DNA of 64,000 nucleotides from positions 63,204,268-63,268,267 of the forward strand of contig CM035236.1 of NCBI GenBank assembly GCA_020226215.1. Direction: 5' to 3'. Shown here in pieces: positions 23,483-34,745 of the stretch. How positions within the stretch are numbered: position 1 is the stretch's first letter; every line of letters starts with the position of its first letter. The stretch is from Sindora glabra. Taxonomy: Eukaryota > Streptophyta > Magnoliopsida > Fabales > Fabaceae. The position numbers and the translations under genes were made by a program. The notes beneath the pieces were generated by a model. The model did no database searches. It was not told the origin of the DNA and saw nothing but the letters and a program-made list of their open reading frames with translations.

Positions 23483-25057
23483 TGAATATGCATTGCATGA
23501 CACACTAAAATTGATTATATTTGGTTTACTAAATATTATGCAATATAAGATGACAAACTAGGTTATACCCTTAGTGATCTTTTAATATATCATTTCTCAA
23601 TTATTTATTAACAATGATTGCACAATTATTAAGCTTTCTATATACTAAAAATAGAAGGAATGAATGTAAATAGAAGCCAAATAGGAATTTGGACACAAAA
23701 TGAGATAGTATGTAAAATGCAAAACTCATATACAATATAAAACCAAATTAGGGGTTGTGATTCAAAATTAATATAAATGCACTAAACAAAGGAAAATACA
23801 AAAGTAAAGTAGAAAGAAGGAAAATCAATATAGTAAAGTAGTCAATCTAAGGATTTAACAACTCTTAGTGTGAATTAATCATAGATCATAAGATATATGG
23901 CCATTTCAATTAATTTTTTAACCTTGAATTATTCAAAAACCCCTGCAATAATTCTTAAGTCATATGTTAGATGACTATCTAGGATTTGATCAATTAAGAT
24001 TAGCAGAATTAAGCGATTGCTACAATTTGTAAAGCCATATCAAAATTGATTTTAAAATAGAATTTATCTAAGTTAAGGAATTAAACAAGAAACCTTTAAT
24101 TTAATTTTCCAACCATCTATCCTCATATGAAAAGCATGATTAACTAATCATAATTCAAGAGAAAAATAGAAAAAGATCAGAAATCACAAGGTCATACATA
24201 AAATATGCCAAATTAATATTTAACACATGTAATTTGAAAGTAGTAGCATAAAGAATTAGGGAAAGAGAGAATCAATTAGAAGAGATTAACAATACAAATT
24301 AAGATCCCATAATCTAGAAAAAGATAAACCTTAAAATCATTGAATCAACAAAAAATTTAGCTTTCCATGACTAATAAACTTTAACTCTTTACTGAATTAT
24401 AGAGTGTGTTAAAGTGTGTGTGTATGTGTTCTTACTTCCTATATTTGACTTGATAACCACTAAAACTAAATGGACCTGAATCCTATGTCTTTTAGGATTA
24501 TAAAGATTAGGGCCTTACTAGTTTTAGAAGTTAAGAACCTATTTTACAAAATAATATACTCCAAGAGTTACAGTAGTAAAATTTTATAGATTTGACTTCC
24601 ACCCAATGTAAAATTATCAAAACTATGTAGTTATGATAAACATAAGGCTAGAACTTAAGAAACTTTAGGCACTAGTTTCATATCAATTGGACCTTTGGTG
24701 CTCTAGATATGGCTCAAAAATTAAAGTTAGCTTAGCTGGAATAAAAATAAAACTTTAACTTCTCAACTAAATAAGAACTTCCAAAAGTTTGAACTAGGTT
24801 TTGATCAAAATATAAAAGTTGTAAAACTTTCTTTAAGCTTTCCAAGATATAAAGTCAGCCAAATTTGATATTCAAAACCCAAAATGTAGCAAAAAATCTA
24901 AAGCAATGTAAAAATTTAGCATTAAGTGAATAATTTCAAATCATTACAAAGCTAAACCCAAATCATATAACAAGGCCACTTCTATAAATTGATCATATAT
25001 AACACACTAAAAGGCATAAAATAAAAGGAAATAGTATAGATAAAATCTTGCATATCA
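23483..25057 (-). mobile_element. Solo LTR, family B copy 1 (1575 bp)
   Basis: Plus-strand ends read TGAATATGC (23483) and CATATCA (25057); in the minus sense it starts TGATATG. It is flanked by a perfect duplication, cactt, at 23478-23482 and 25058-25062. The E 3' LTR is continuous across this point (about 52.37 kb). It aligns with B2 (29961-31604) in the same orientation, for example across 'aaccttgaatta' and 'ctaggatttgatc', and with B3 in inverse orientation. No coding sequence. Confidence 0.88.
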
Positions 25058-25317
25058 CACTTTAATAAAAGTTTTCAATTTTAAAGGTTATTATGTTTCA
25101 ACTATTTCCAAAGCAAACAAGAAAATTTCTTTTGTTAATTTGGATTTTAACTTAAAAATACTTTTAATAGTTTTTTTACATTATTCTTTTGCATCTCGTA
25201 ATTTTTTAAAAAGTCATTAATTTTAGAAATTGGTTTAATTTTGGACAAGCTCATAGAGATATCTAGCTAATATCTTTACACTAGCCATAATAGTCCAAAA
25301 TTGGTTCATAACATAGG

Positions 25318-25330
25318 TGGTATTAGAGCT
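25318..25330 (+). other. Primer binding site of element E (tRNA-Met initiator type)
   Basis: The string TGGTATTAGAGCT differs by one base from TGGTATCAGAGCT, the usual complement of the 3' end of plant initiator tRNA-Met used by many LTR retroelements. It lies four bases after the TAACA end of the 5' LTR. Confidence 0.85.
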
Positions 25331-25529
25331 GGGTTTGGATGGAACATTGGTTGGTGCAAGGTTGTGGGATTAGAAAAGCATTGTTTGAAAAATTATGAAA
25401 CTTTAAACCATAAGTAGTCAAAATAGTGCCAACTATCGGTGATAATCTTAGTGGAACCATTTAGAGTATTAGGTATCTTTTATTTAAGTAATATTTGTAT
25501 TCTTATTAAGTTATAGTATTCGACTAAAA
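25331..25529 (+). other. Element E interior, left part, non-coding
   Basis: Follows the primer site and shows no gag-like reading. It is cut by the left edge of the F3-derived sequence at about 25.5 kb; the exact junction was not found. Confidence 0.5.
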
Positions 25530-25741
25530 TGAGAATGATATAATTTCTGAGAATGAAGAAGAGTATATACATATAATCGAGGGTTTAATGACAAGAGTTA
25601 AAACTAAGAAAGTTTATTAATTTAAGTAATGTTTGTGTTTCTAAAGTATGGCATGATTATCCTTCATTTTCAATTTAGTTTCTAAAATTTAGGATCATCC
25701 AACAGTATAGATTCACATCGTTTAGTATTTAGAGTAAAGAT
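25530..25741 (+). repeat. Pol-tail and LTR-tail fragment of the F family with primer-site-like string
   Basis: 25530-25610 nearly repeats the end of the F3 pol at 34590-34668 (GND..IS.NEEEYI reading). 25640-25719 repeats the last 80 bases of the F3 3' LTR (35365-35444), ending GATTCACATC. Next comes TTTAGTATTTAGAG (25721-25734), a decayed match to the tRNA-Met primer site. The order pol end, LTR end, primer site is what a tandem concatemer with most of the middle LTR deleted would leave. Confidence 0.6.
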
Positions 25742-26397
25742 TGCTTAATTTTGAGGTTATGTTGTTCAATTCCTTATCATATTGTTTGTTTTTCCTTATT
25801 TCTATTTTTTGATTTAAGTTCTTGCTATTTTGCTATGATTCTACCCTTGTTCTATTGTTCTTATGTTATTTTTGTTATTCCTTATTAATTTTGTGTATAA
25901 ATTCAAGTTTGGTCATTGTTCTTCATCAATTCCTATGTATTTATTTTTAATTCTACATAATTTCAAATTCTATCTTATGTTCATTGTTGTCTAGTGCGAA
26001 TTAGGTGTTAATTGTTCTTTTGCCTTTGTCTGATTATTCCATATTGTCTATTACAAATCTATGTTGTTTTTATGTTAAAATTCATGGAAATTTTATTAAA
26101 CTTTGCTTGATATGAAAATTGCATTGAAAATGTTTGATCAGAGTTCATAATAATGAAGCTTAACTTGTTACAACTAAATATAGTATTTGAATATTATTCA
26201 AAAAGTACTACAATATCCAAATATTAAATATATTAAAGAAAAGAGTAACCCATTTTGTGATAGTTAAGTATTATAGTTGACTATTCAAAGGCAAAGGCTA
26301 CCCAAACCTCTGATAGTTGAATATACTAATCAAATACCAACATACCAACTTGGCATATTCAATTACCATATGTGAGTATCGCAAGGCAGAGGCTACA
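25742..26397 (+). other. F3 leader or gag region, left of A2, no coding recognised
   Basis: AT-rich. It contains 'agttgactatt' and 'aattaccatatgtg' type strings that recur at 29.03-29.11 kb and near 34.8-34.97 kb. No gag reading was made out. Confidence 0.4.
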
Positions 26398-26904
26398 TGT
26401 AACTCCCTTACTCATCAACGCCTTATTCCTCATTTAATAGCCTTCTACTCCACACCAATTCAGAATATCTCAAATTTCTATATTTCATACAACATGAGCA
26501 AGAGTCATATAACTATACAAAAAGAGTTCAACTTACAATTCGTACATCCATCATATACAATATCACCAACTATGTAACCCTTTTTTTTTTCTTTTACATT
26601 TACAAGTTCAAAACATCATTGAACTTTATCATGAGAGCCTTTGGAAGCATCACCTGGAATGGTTAGTAACAATATAGAAAAAACATAAGAAACAAAGTTT
26701 CTCAGTAGCTAGCTATTGCCATAAAAATACATCAAGCCATTCCAGATCCTTAAGCAAATAAAACATACGTTTTGAAATCAATTAATCATTTATCATTATA
26801 TTCAATATCATACCATTGTAAGAAATATGCACTGCACACAGCAATCATCAAGCCCATTCAAGGACTTATATCAGTATCTAGATGGCCATCACAGATAATC
26901 GTAC

Positions 26905-27162
26905 CTAGGCCTCACACAGCAATTCACTATCTTCCCGGGGTACTCGAGCCAAAGGCCTAACACAGTATCACACTGTCTTCCCGAGGTTCCTGGCCATAGG
27001 TACCACACACAACAATTACACTATTATCTCCGAGGATCTCGAGCCATAGGCCAAACACAGTATTCTACTATCTTCCCGGGTTGTGCCACAACAATTGCAT
27101 TATCATTCCGGGGATCTCGAGCCATAGGTCAAACACAGTATTCTACTGTCTTCCCGGAATGC
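26905..27162 (-). repeat. Minisatellite inside LTR A2, one unit longer
   Basis: The 'cttcccgg...gagccataggcc' unit occurs about four times, against three in A1 and A3. The extra unit (about 77 bases around 27020-27100) accounts for the length difference between the LTR copies. Confidence 0.7.
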
Positions 27163-27567
27163 GTGCACAACAATTTCATACACATTCCATACAATGGCAT
27201 AAAATACAGAAAATCATGTAAATAGAAAATAGCTTAAGGATAAAGTTAGCTACCTTTTACAAGCTTCCAATGTGATGTTTCATTTGCCCTCACTTAAAAC
27301 TCCTTTATAACTCCCCTTGCCTTTCCAATTGTTACTCCTTAGTCTACATAAATACACATCATAGTTCTTTATTAGAATATCATCATTTTCCTTAAATCTC
27401 ATATATGCTTTACTTCCTCCACATTGATAGATGCACACATGCATACTTAGATGCTCTATACTTTGTTTTCAATCTTTGAAATGACATATATGAGCATTAG
27501 AAAAGGATCCAAAGGCAAAACCATGCAAATCTTGAAGAAACCAAGCCAAAAAGTTCACTTGACAAGG

Positions 27568-27805
27568 TACACGGGGTTCCCATACCCCGTGTTCAGGGCC
27601 GTGTTCCTTACTGGATCACTTCAAGGCTTCACTGGGTTACTCGACAAAGAACACGGGGGTGAACACGGGCCGTGTTCTACCCCGTGTGCCTTACTGCCCT
27701 TCAGTTCTGAAGTAAACACGGGAAGTGTTGCACCCCGTGTAGCACACTGATCAGCCTTCGATGAAGTACACGGGGTTAAACACGGGCCGTGTTCTACCCC
27801 GTGTA
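27568..27805 (-). repeat. GC-rich palindrome array in LTR A2
   Basis: Four ACACGGGG...CCCCGTGT units with the same order and spacing as in A1. The palindromes stay recognisable although the spacers have changed. Confidence 0.85.
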
Positions 27806-29022
27806 CATTACTGATCCTCTAAAAACACAATAAACAGCTAAAACTCCTTCCTTCCTTCTTTTCCATATTCATGGTTTTGGCTTCTCAAAAGGGAATATGC
27901 ACACAAACACTTTCATAATTCAAAATTTCATCTTTCATAGGCTTTATAATTCATAAAAATTATTCTAACTTCATCAATTTAGCCAAGTTCTAAACATATC
28001 ATACCAATTCTGCACATGCACCATTATGCCTCTAAAACCCAAGTGTGTACATCATGGTTTTCTTGCTATTTTTACACCAAACCAAAGCCATAGCTTAACA
28101 TAACAACATCCAAAACACCATTAAACATATTTAAATCATCCTAAACTCCATGTTCAATCACCCTTGACCACACCAACCTCAAGATTTCAAGAAACTACAA
28201 AGAGTACATTAAAGAGCTCTTAGAGGAGAACATTTTTACCTCTTGGTGCAACTTGAAAATCCTCACTTGGAGCTCCCCAAACTTAATCAAACTTGAGCTT
28301 TTCTTTAATCTAAGCACACCAATGGATAGAGCTTGATGAGAAGAGCAACTTTCCCTTCTACACCTTAGCTTGAATCTAAGTATTTTTGGGTGAAAAAGCT
28401 AAGAGAAACTTTTCTCTCTCTTCCTTCTCTCTCTCTCACGTCTTAAGCTTCTTTCATGGGGATTTCTGCAGCTTTTGGAGAAATGGAGAAGAAGGTAGAG
28501 TTTTCATAAAGCTTCTAGGGGCATTTTAGTCCTTTTTGAAATTTCCAAGGGTATTTTAGCCCTTTTTCACTAATTAGTAAGGCTATTCTTGCCATTATTT
28601 TTCTAACAATGACACTTGTCATGAGTCCATTGGTCACACTAATTAAAATCACATATTGCACCCCAAATTCTTGATTATTCATATTAGATCCCAAATTCTT
28701 GATTATTTTCACTTTAACCACACCCGATTCTGCACTTTTGCAATTTAGTCCATAGGGTTTCTGTCTGTTTAAAATTTCTTACACTGTCATACTTAAATAA
28801 CTCCCCCTTTTAGGGTTTTCCAACCTCCTCTGATCATTTATATTGCTTATGAAAATAAATTCTTTTCCCTACTATCCTTTTCCTTCAAAATTTTGTTTAC
28901 CTTACACTTAATTCCTTTCAACTTAAAATTTACCCACCAAGCTAATTCAAACGTGCTCTTTGCTTCTAAGACCTTAGAATTTAGAGATTCAAATAATAGA
29001 ATTGAAAATTCGGGATATTACA

Positions 29023-29929
29023 CTACACTAAGTTTTAATAGTCACATATGGTAATTGAATTCTTTTACTTTATTGAGATAGTTGACTATACTACCTCAAT
29101 ACCCCTTGTTTCAATAATACAAAAATGTTATACAATTGGCTTTAGGGTTTTAATCAAAGAAAAATAAGAAAAACAAAATAAAAGCAAGAGCAAAGAAAAA
29201 ATATGAAAAATTAAAAGTGATTCAAAAGTACAAAAAAATAACAAGAATAAGAAAAGAAAAGAAAAGAAAAACAAAGTGAAAAAAAAAAAGAAAAGAAAGG
29301 TGGAAAGAAAAAGAAGTTAACTATTCATTGTATGCTCTATTTCATCTTTAAACTTCTTACTTTAAATTAACTTTTTCATTACTTCTTTCATTCATCTAAA
29401 CTTCCATTTTTCTATTAGTCCTTTGATCTTTACTCTTCTTTCCTTATTGTTAATTGTATCCTTGTTTCTTCCTTTGTTTCCTTGTCTTGAATTCCAAGTG
29501 TCATCCATTGCTCATTTGATTATTTTATCTTTCATTAGTGAAATTGTTTGTTACATTTGTTGATTTTATTGGTTTTGTCATCTACTTCCTAAGGAACCAT
29601 TAGATGGAAAGATAAAAGTGGAAAAAGACAAGAGTATGTGATTTCATTTTAGGGTAAAAGCTTTAATTAGAATGTAAACATGAATATGAGTGCCTCTAAC
29701 TTAAGTAGTGTGCTCCTATAAGGTCTTATTCTTTATCTAGCCTTTTCTTGCAAGGTTATCTTTAAAAGATTTCGAGAGGTAATGTAACAATAATGATGTC
29801 TTGATGGCTATACAACAATAACTTGAATGGATAAATGTAAAGCTTGGAAGATTTGAAGGTGAAAAGAGGGAAGAAAAAATAGAGAGAAGATAAAATGATA
29901 GGTATAAAGAAAAAAAGTGAAAAATTAAA
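29023..29929 (+). other. F3 gag/leader region, right of A2, not readable
   Basis: It includes a purine-rich low-complexity run (29150-29310) and the strand complement of strings seen at 26.2-26.4 kb. By position it should hold gag, but no gag reading survives that I can recognise. An 82-codon minus-strand stretch (29737-29985) is a shadow. Confidence 0.4.
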
Positions 29930-31970
29930 AGGAGAATATCTTCCACACTAGGTGCAACATTGATGTGTATGCCACAATGTGCCAAAATTGTATTAAAAAT
30001 AGTTGCTAAAAAATAATGTTGTATAGTGGCACAACTAAGTCGTAACCCTAGTAATCCATTGATTTTACCTTTTTTGAATTAATTCATAACAATACCTACA
30101 CGATTTTTAAATTAATTAAGCAGTGAAAACGTAAAGAATTAATGCAAACAAAATGTAATGTAATGCAATAGAATCAGTATGCAAAGCTTATGTTGTATGA
30201 TGTATGTAGAATGCAAAATTGGAGGGGTTTGGCTGCACGAAATTAAAATAAAAGCAATGTATTAAATAAGCATAGAATGAAAGCAAAGCAGAAGTAAAAT
30301 TGTAAGAAACTCAATGGAATCAAATAGCTAATTCAAGAAAATTGAAAGCCCTAAATTGGATTAATCATAATCAAAATTTAACCTTTTCTAATTAATTCTT
30401 TAACCTTGAATTACCTGAAATTCCTATAACAATTCATAAATTCTATGCTAGACAATCGCCTAGGATTTGATCGATTAAGATTAGTTAAATTAAGCAATCA
30501 CTATAATCCCTACACTAGATCAAAATTGATTTATGAATAAAATTCAATTAATTTGAGAAACCAAATTAGAAATCTCTAAATTAATCCTTCAACCTTTTGT
30601 CCATATGCATAAAATTATGATTTATTAACCATAATTTCACATCAAAGTAACAAAGAAATTAGAAATCACAAGGATGAATATCAATTATATCAAATTAACA
30701 TCCAACACAAGAAATCTCAAGAAGACTTTCAGTACAAGTAAATAGAGAAAGAGGAAAATTAATTAAGAAAGTTTAATATTAGAAATTATGATCTCATAAT
30801 CCTCAAGAGGAAAGCCTTTAACTCCTTGAATTAACCACAAATTTAGAGTTCCATTGATAAAGAACAAAAAGAGTTAGAAGAAGAAGGGAGCTGGTTGCTG
30901 AATGTTGTTTGTAATTTTGAATGTGTTATTTTCTTTAACACTCTAGCCTATTTATATAACCTAATTAGCCTAAAATCTTATTGGACTAGGATTAGATATC
31001 TCTTAGAATTACAATTACAATAATAAGGTTTTTCAAAATTTCTAAAAAATCAAACCTATTTAAATTAAATCTCTAGAAGCTATTAAATCTCTAGAAGCTG
31101 CATTAGGGAATTCCCACAAGCTTGTCTTTTAAGCAGAATAAGACCATGAAATTGATGACTTCTAAAGGATCCATAACATTAAAATTATAGGCCTGTGTCT
31201 TCTGAGAATTTGGGCATTGGTTTCAGGTTAATTGGACCATTATAGCTCTAGATATAGCCTTAATAAAGAAACGGGTTCAACTAAGATAAAAACTTGACTT
31301 TAGATTCTCAGCCAAGTAAAGGCTTAAAAGTGTCTAAACTATGCTTTGGGCAAAACATAAAATTTGTAGCTCTCTATTTTATCTTTCCAACAATATAAAG
31401 TTTGCCTCAATTCGACATCCGGAGCTCAAGATATGACTAAAAAATAAAAATAATGTCAAAATCTAGCATTTACCGAATAAATTCAAAAATTTGTAAAATC
31501 AATCTAAAATTATAAAATAAGGTCTATTATGTAAAATTAAACACATGTAACACCTAAGAGACATAAAACAGGAAAAAATAAAATAGTAAATATTTTTCTT
31601 ATCAAATATCAAAAGTAAGATGTATAATGTTATCATTGATAGTGGTAATTATGCTAATATGGCTAGTACTATATTAGTAGAAAAGTTTAGTTTGCCTACT
31701 TTATGATATCCTACCCCATACACATTGTAATGGTTGAATGAAAGTGGGGAAATGAAGGTGAAAAAGAAAGTTTTAGTACTTTTCTCCAATGGAAAGTACC
31801 AAGATAAGATGCTTTGCAATGTTATTCCTATGATTCTTGCCATCTATTACTTGAAAGATCTTGGCAATTTGATAAGAAAGTTATCTATGATGGTGTCATC
31901 AATAAGTACCAACATAAAAAGGATAAGAGAAAAATGGCTTTTAACTTTTAACCTTACAACAAGTCAATAA
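29930..31970 (+). pseudogene. F3 protease, interrupted by solo LTR B2
   Basis: The reading ENIFHTRCN ends at the B2 insertion (29960/29961) and continues after it (31605) with IKSKMYNVIIDSGNYANMAS, then TILVEKFSLPTL, a stop, then WLNESGEMKVKKKVLVLF and KYQDKMLCNVIPM. This matches the retropepsin of plant Ty3/gypsy elements (typically KVCSLIIDGGSCTNVAS...YQDEVLCDVVPM), an aspartic protease that would process Gag-Pol. The catalytic triplet, usually D-G-G or D-S-G, reads D-S-G here. Coding is lost through an internal stop, the 1.6-kb insertion and decay of the following LLGRPW-type block. F2 carries the equivalent region at 43.33-43.69 kb. Confidence 0.8.
29961..31604 (-). mobile_element. Solo LTR, family B copy 2 (1644 bp)
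   Basis: Plus-strand ends are TGATGTGTATG (29961) and TTCTTATCA (31604); in the minus sense it starts TGATAAG. Flanks aacat (29956-29960) and aatat (31605-31609) form a duplication with one change. The protease reading is continuous across it. It aligns with B1 along its length. A short tandem repeat (ctctagaagct) sits at 31066-31100. Confidence 0.88.
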
Positions 31971-32219
31971 AGATCAAATAATAATGCAAAAGAAAAAGGA
32001 TAAAGAAGAAAAAAAAGAAAAAAAGTATGAAAAAGAAAGAAAATAATAAAACAGGAAGAGAATGTGAGTGAAAAGAAAGAAAGAAAAAAAAAAAGCTTAA
32101 AAAAAGGAAATGAAAATTTAAGTGTATTTGTAAATGTGATAATGTAATGAGTGCTCATTATGCATCTAGGCTAGTGTTTATACTCTTATGCAAAAAACTT
32201 ATGTAAATACTAACCAAGA
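31971..32219 (+). other. F3 protease-RT linker, lysine-rich low complexity
   Basis: Purine-rich sequence (31975-32110) encoding K/E-rich residues in frame with the protease reading, as in the linker of this element family. F2 has the complementary pyrimidine-rich run at 43.02-43.30 kb. Confidence 0.5.
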
Positions 32220-33150
32220 AAACCTTGTTTTGCCAAAAGCAATAAAATCTATTTTGCAAGAGTATGGAGAAGTGTTCCCAAAGGAGGCTCTAAGGGAATT
32301 GCTACCAAAGAGAAGGATAGAGCTCTAAATTGACTTCATTCTTGGAGCTTCTATTCCAAATCATCCCACATATAGGACTAATCCAAAGGAAGCTAAAAAG
32401 ATTCAAAAGTAAGTGGAGGACTTTATATGAAAGGGACATATAAAAGAAAGTATAAGCCTGTGTGCAGTGTTAGTCTTATGCTAAAGAAAATTCTTTCTTA
32501 AAAGATATGTGTTGATTGTTAATTAATCAATAAAATCATTATAAAGTATTGACATCTCATTCCTAGACTTGATGATATGCTTGATGAGTTACAAAAGTCT
32601 TGTGCCTTCTCTAAAATTAACTTAAAATAATGATATTATCAAATTAGGATAAGAGAAGATGATGAATTGAAAATAATTTTTTAAAATAAAACATGATTTT
32701 TATGAATGACTTGTTATGCTTTTCAATTTATTTGATACATTGAGTACTTTTATGAGATTGATGAACCATGTTTTACACCATTTTAATAGAAAGTTTGTTA
32801 TGGTTTATTTTGATTGTATTCTTCTACATAGTAAGAATGTTAATAAAGATGTTGTACATTTAAGATGTGTTTTGCAAGTTTTAAAAGAAAAGAAATTGAA
32901 TGCCAATATCAAAAATGTTTTTTTTTTGCTTGGATAAAATTATATTTTTAGGCTATATTATTAGTAGCAAAGGCATTGAAATAGATGAAGAGAAATTAAA
33001 AACAACTAGAGAATTGACTACCCTTAAGAGTGTTAGTGAAGTGAAGAGTTTTCATGAGTTAGCTAACTTTTATAGGAGGTTTATGAGGGATTTTGTTATC
33101 CTAGCTAACCCCTTAAATGAACTAGTGAAAAAGAATATGGAATTTTAATA
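32220..33150 (+). pseudogene. F3 reverse transcriptase, decayed
   Basis: Readable blocks run from the EYGEVFPKE-like start (about 32260) through VDCxxINKI (32510) to NHVLHHFNRKFVMVYFDCIL (32770-32830) and FLGYIISSKGIEIDEEK (32945-32995), SEVKSFHELANFYRRFMRDF (33035-33095). The catalytic YFDD box reads YFDC, so one aspartate is lost. A run of ten T near 32920 marks a frameshift between the last two blocks. Several earlier stops are present. The family synthesises DNA from element RNA in virus-like particles; this copy is dead. RNase H follows directly. Confidence 0.88.
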
Positions 33151-33199
33151 GGAAGAAAATCAAGATAGAGCTTTTAACTTGTTAAAAGATAAGTTGGGT

Positions 33200-33500
33200 T
33201 TAGCCTTTTTGTTTACTCTTCTTAATTTTATTAAAACTTTTAAAATTTAGTGTGATAGCTCAAGTGTAGGTGTTGAAGCTATTTTGATGCAAAAAATAAG
33301 ATCAATAGCATATTTTAATAAAAAGTTAAGTGGAGTAGCTTTTAATTACCCTACCTACGATGAAGAGACTTATGCTTTGGTCCAGGCTTTGTAGACTTAA
33401 CAACACTACCTATGGCCAAAGGAGTTTGTCATCCACACCAACCATGAATCATTAAAGTATTTGAAGAGCCAAGGGAAATTATTTAAGAGGCATGGAAGGT
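33200..33500 (+). pseudogene. F3 RNase H, decayed
   Basis: The reading CDSSSVGVEAILMQ, then IAYFNKKLSGVAFNYPTYDE and FVIHTNHESLKYL follows the Ty3/gypsy RNase H pattern (DASxxGIGAVLxQ, AYFSEKLxGAxLNYPTYDKE, FVIHTDHESLKYL). The first catalytic aspartate is kept (CDSSS). The HTDHE aspartate reads N. A stop interrupts it at about 33390. Confidence 0.85.
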
Positions 33501-34470
33501 GAATAGAATATATCAAAATAATCATATATGTGATACAATATAAGCAAGGTAAAAATAATGTAGCTACCATTATTTTTAAAGCTTGTGAAAAGATAGCCTT
33601 TGAGAAATTCTATAAGCATGATGGATTTTTGTCTAAAATAAATAAATTGTGTGTACCTAGGAGATCTTTACCACATAGACTTTACACATAATTTCCTATC
33701 CCTAATGAACTTTGGACTGATATTTCTATGGATTTTATGCTAGGTTTATGAAAGACCAAGAATGAAAAGGATTTTTTGTTTGTTGTTGTTGATAAGTTTT
33801 CAAAGATAGCTTATTTTATACCTTATCATAAGATGGATGATGCAACAAATATAGTTGATCTTTTCTTTAAGGAAGTCCTTAGATTACATGGAGTTCCAAT
33901 GAGCATTATATCCAATAGAGATACAAAATTCTTAAGCTATTTATAGGAGGTTTTATAGGCTAAGTTAGGGACTAAGTAGCTATTTCAACAACTTATCATC
34001 CTTAAACTAATGAACAAATTGAAGTAGTAAATAAAATTTTAGGTACTTTGTTATGCTCTATTATTCAAAAGAAGTTGAAAAGTTAGGAAGCATGCTCACC
34101 TCATGTTAAATTTGCATATAATAAAAGTGTTCATTACACTACTAACTTTTCTCCATTTAAAGTTGTTTATGACTTTAATCTACTAACCTTTTTTGATTTA
34201 TTGCCCTTGCCTCTTGATGAGCATTCTAGTTTAAATAAGAAAAGGAAAGCAAATATGATATGAAAGTTACATGAACAAGTAAGGTTAAATGTTGAGAAGA
34301 AAATTGAGCAATATCTTAAACAAGCTAACAAAGGACAAAAGAAGGTTATATTTGGGCTAAGTGATTGAGTGTGGATTCACATAAGGAAGGAAAGATTTCT
34401 AACATAAACAAAAAGCGAATTGCATCCAAAAAGAGATGGTCCTTTTTAAATGGTTAAGAGAGTTAATGAT
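33501..34470 (+). pseudogene. F3 integrase, zinc-finger part deleted
   Basis: After KQGKNNVA (33540) and DGFLSKINKLCVPRRS (33625-33670) the reading jumps to LYT...FPIPNELWTDISMDFM (33680-33750), so most of the HHCC zinc-binding segment is missing. The core continues: FVVVDKFSKIAYFIPYHK, LFFKEVLRLHGVPMSIISN, RDTKFLS, and a frame-shifted stretch equivalent to the TDGQTE...NRTL and AYNRSVHxxTxxSPF blocks (33990-34170). The integrase would join element DNA to the chromosome. Stops, frameshifts and the deletion make it non-functional. Confidence 0.87.
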
Positions 34471-34745
34471 AATGCTTATAAGTTAGACTTGCTGGGTATG
34501 TATAATGTTAGTGTTACTTTTAATGTTATTAATCTTTCTACTTTTGATATAAGCTTTGAAGATTAAAGCATCAATCTTTTTGTAGAAAAGGGAAATGATA
34601 TGATTTCTAGGAATGAAGAAGAGTATATACACATATTGGAAAGTCCAATAACAAGAGCTGAAGTTAATTAATAGAGCACTTCAAGGGTTGACAGAGAAAG
34701 CTTGGATACATAAGGAAGGAAAATTGGAAGAGTGTAAAGGAGCTT
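34471..34745 (+). pseudogene. F3 pol C-terminal tail
   Basis: The readings NDNAYKLDLLGMYNVSVTFN and FDISFED, then NDMISRNEEEYIHILESPIT, match the tail of Ty3/gypsy polyproteins of this type (NDNAYKLDLPGEYNVSATFNV...GPMTRAR). No chromodomain is clear. A purine-rich stretch at 34705-34730 could be the polypurine tract. Confidence 0.7.

Larger units (their letters stand above)
26398..29022 (-). mobile_element. Solo LTR, family A copy 2 (2625 bp)
   Basis: Plus-strand ends are TGTAACTCCC (26398) and GGGATATTACA (29022). Perfect duplication ctaca at 26393-26397 and 29023-29027. It carries the same palindrome array (27568-27805) and minisatellite (26905-27162) as A1 and A3 but is more divergent from them than they are from each other. 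It is about 85 bases longer, mostly because of an extra minisatellite unit. It is inserted in F3. Confidence 0.92.

Noticed and set aside
22860..25320. A longer 5' LTR of E with unrelated sequence at 23.5-25.06 kb
   Set aside because: Perfect cactt duplications and alignment to B2 show that this part is a solo LTR insertion.
29961..31604. A host intron within a protease gene
   Set aside because: The segment has LTR ends, a target-site duplication and two relatives in the window.
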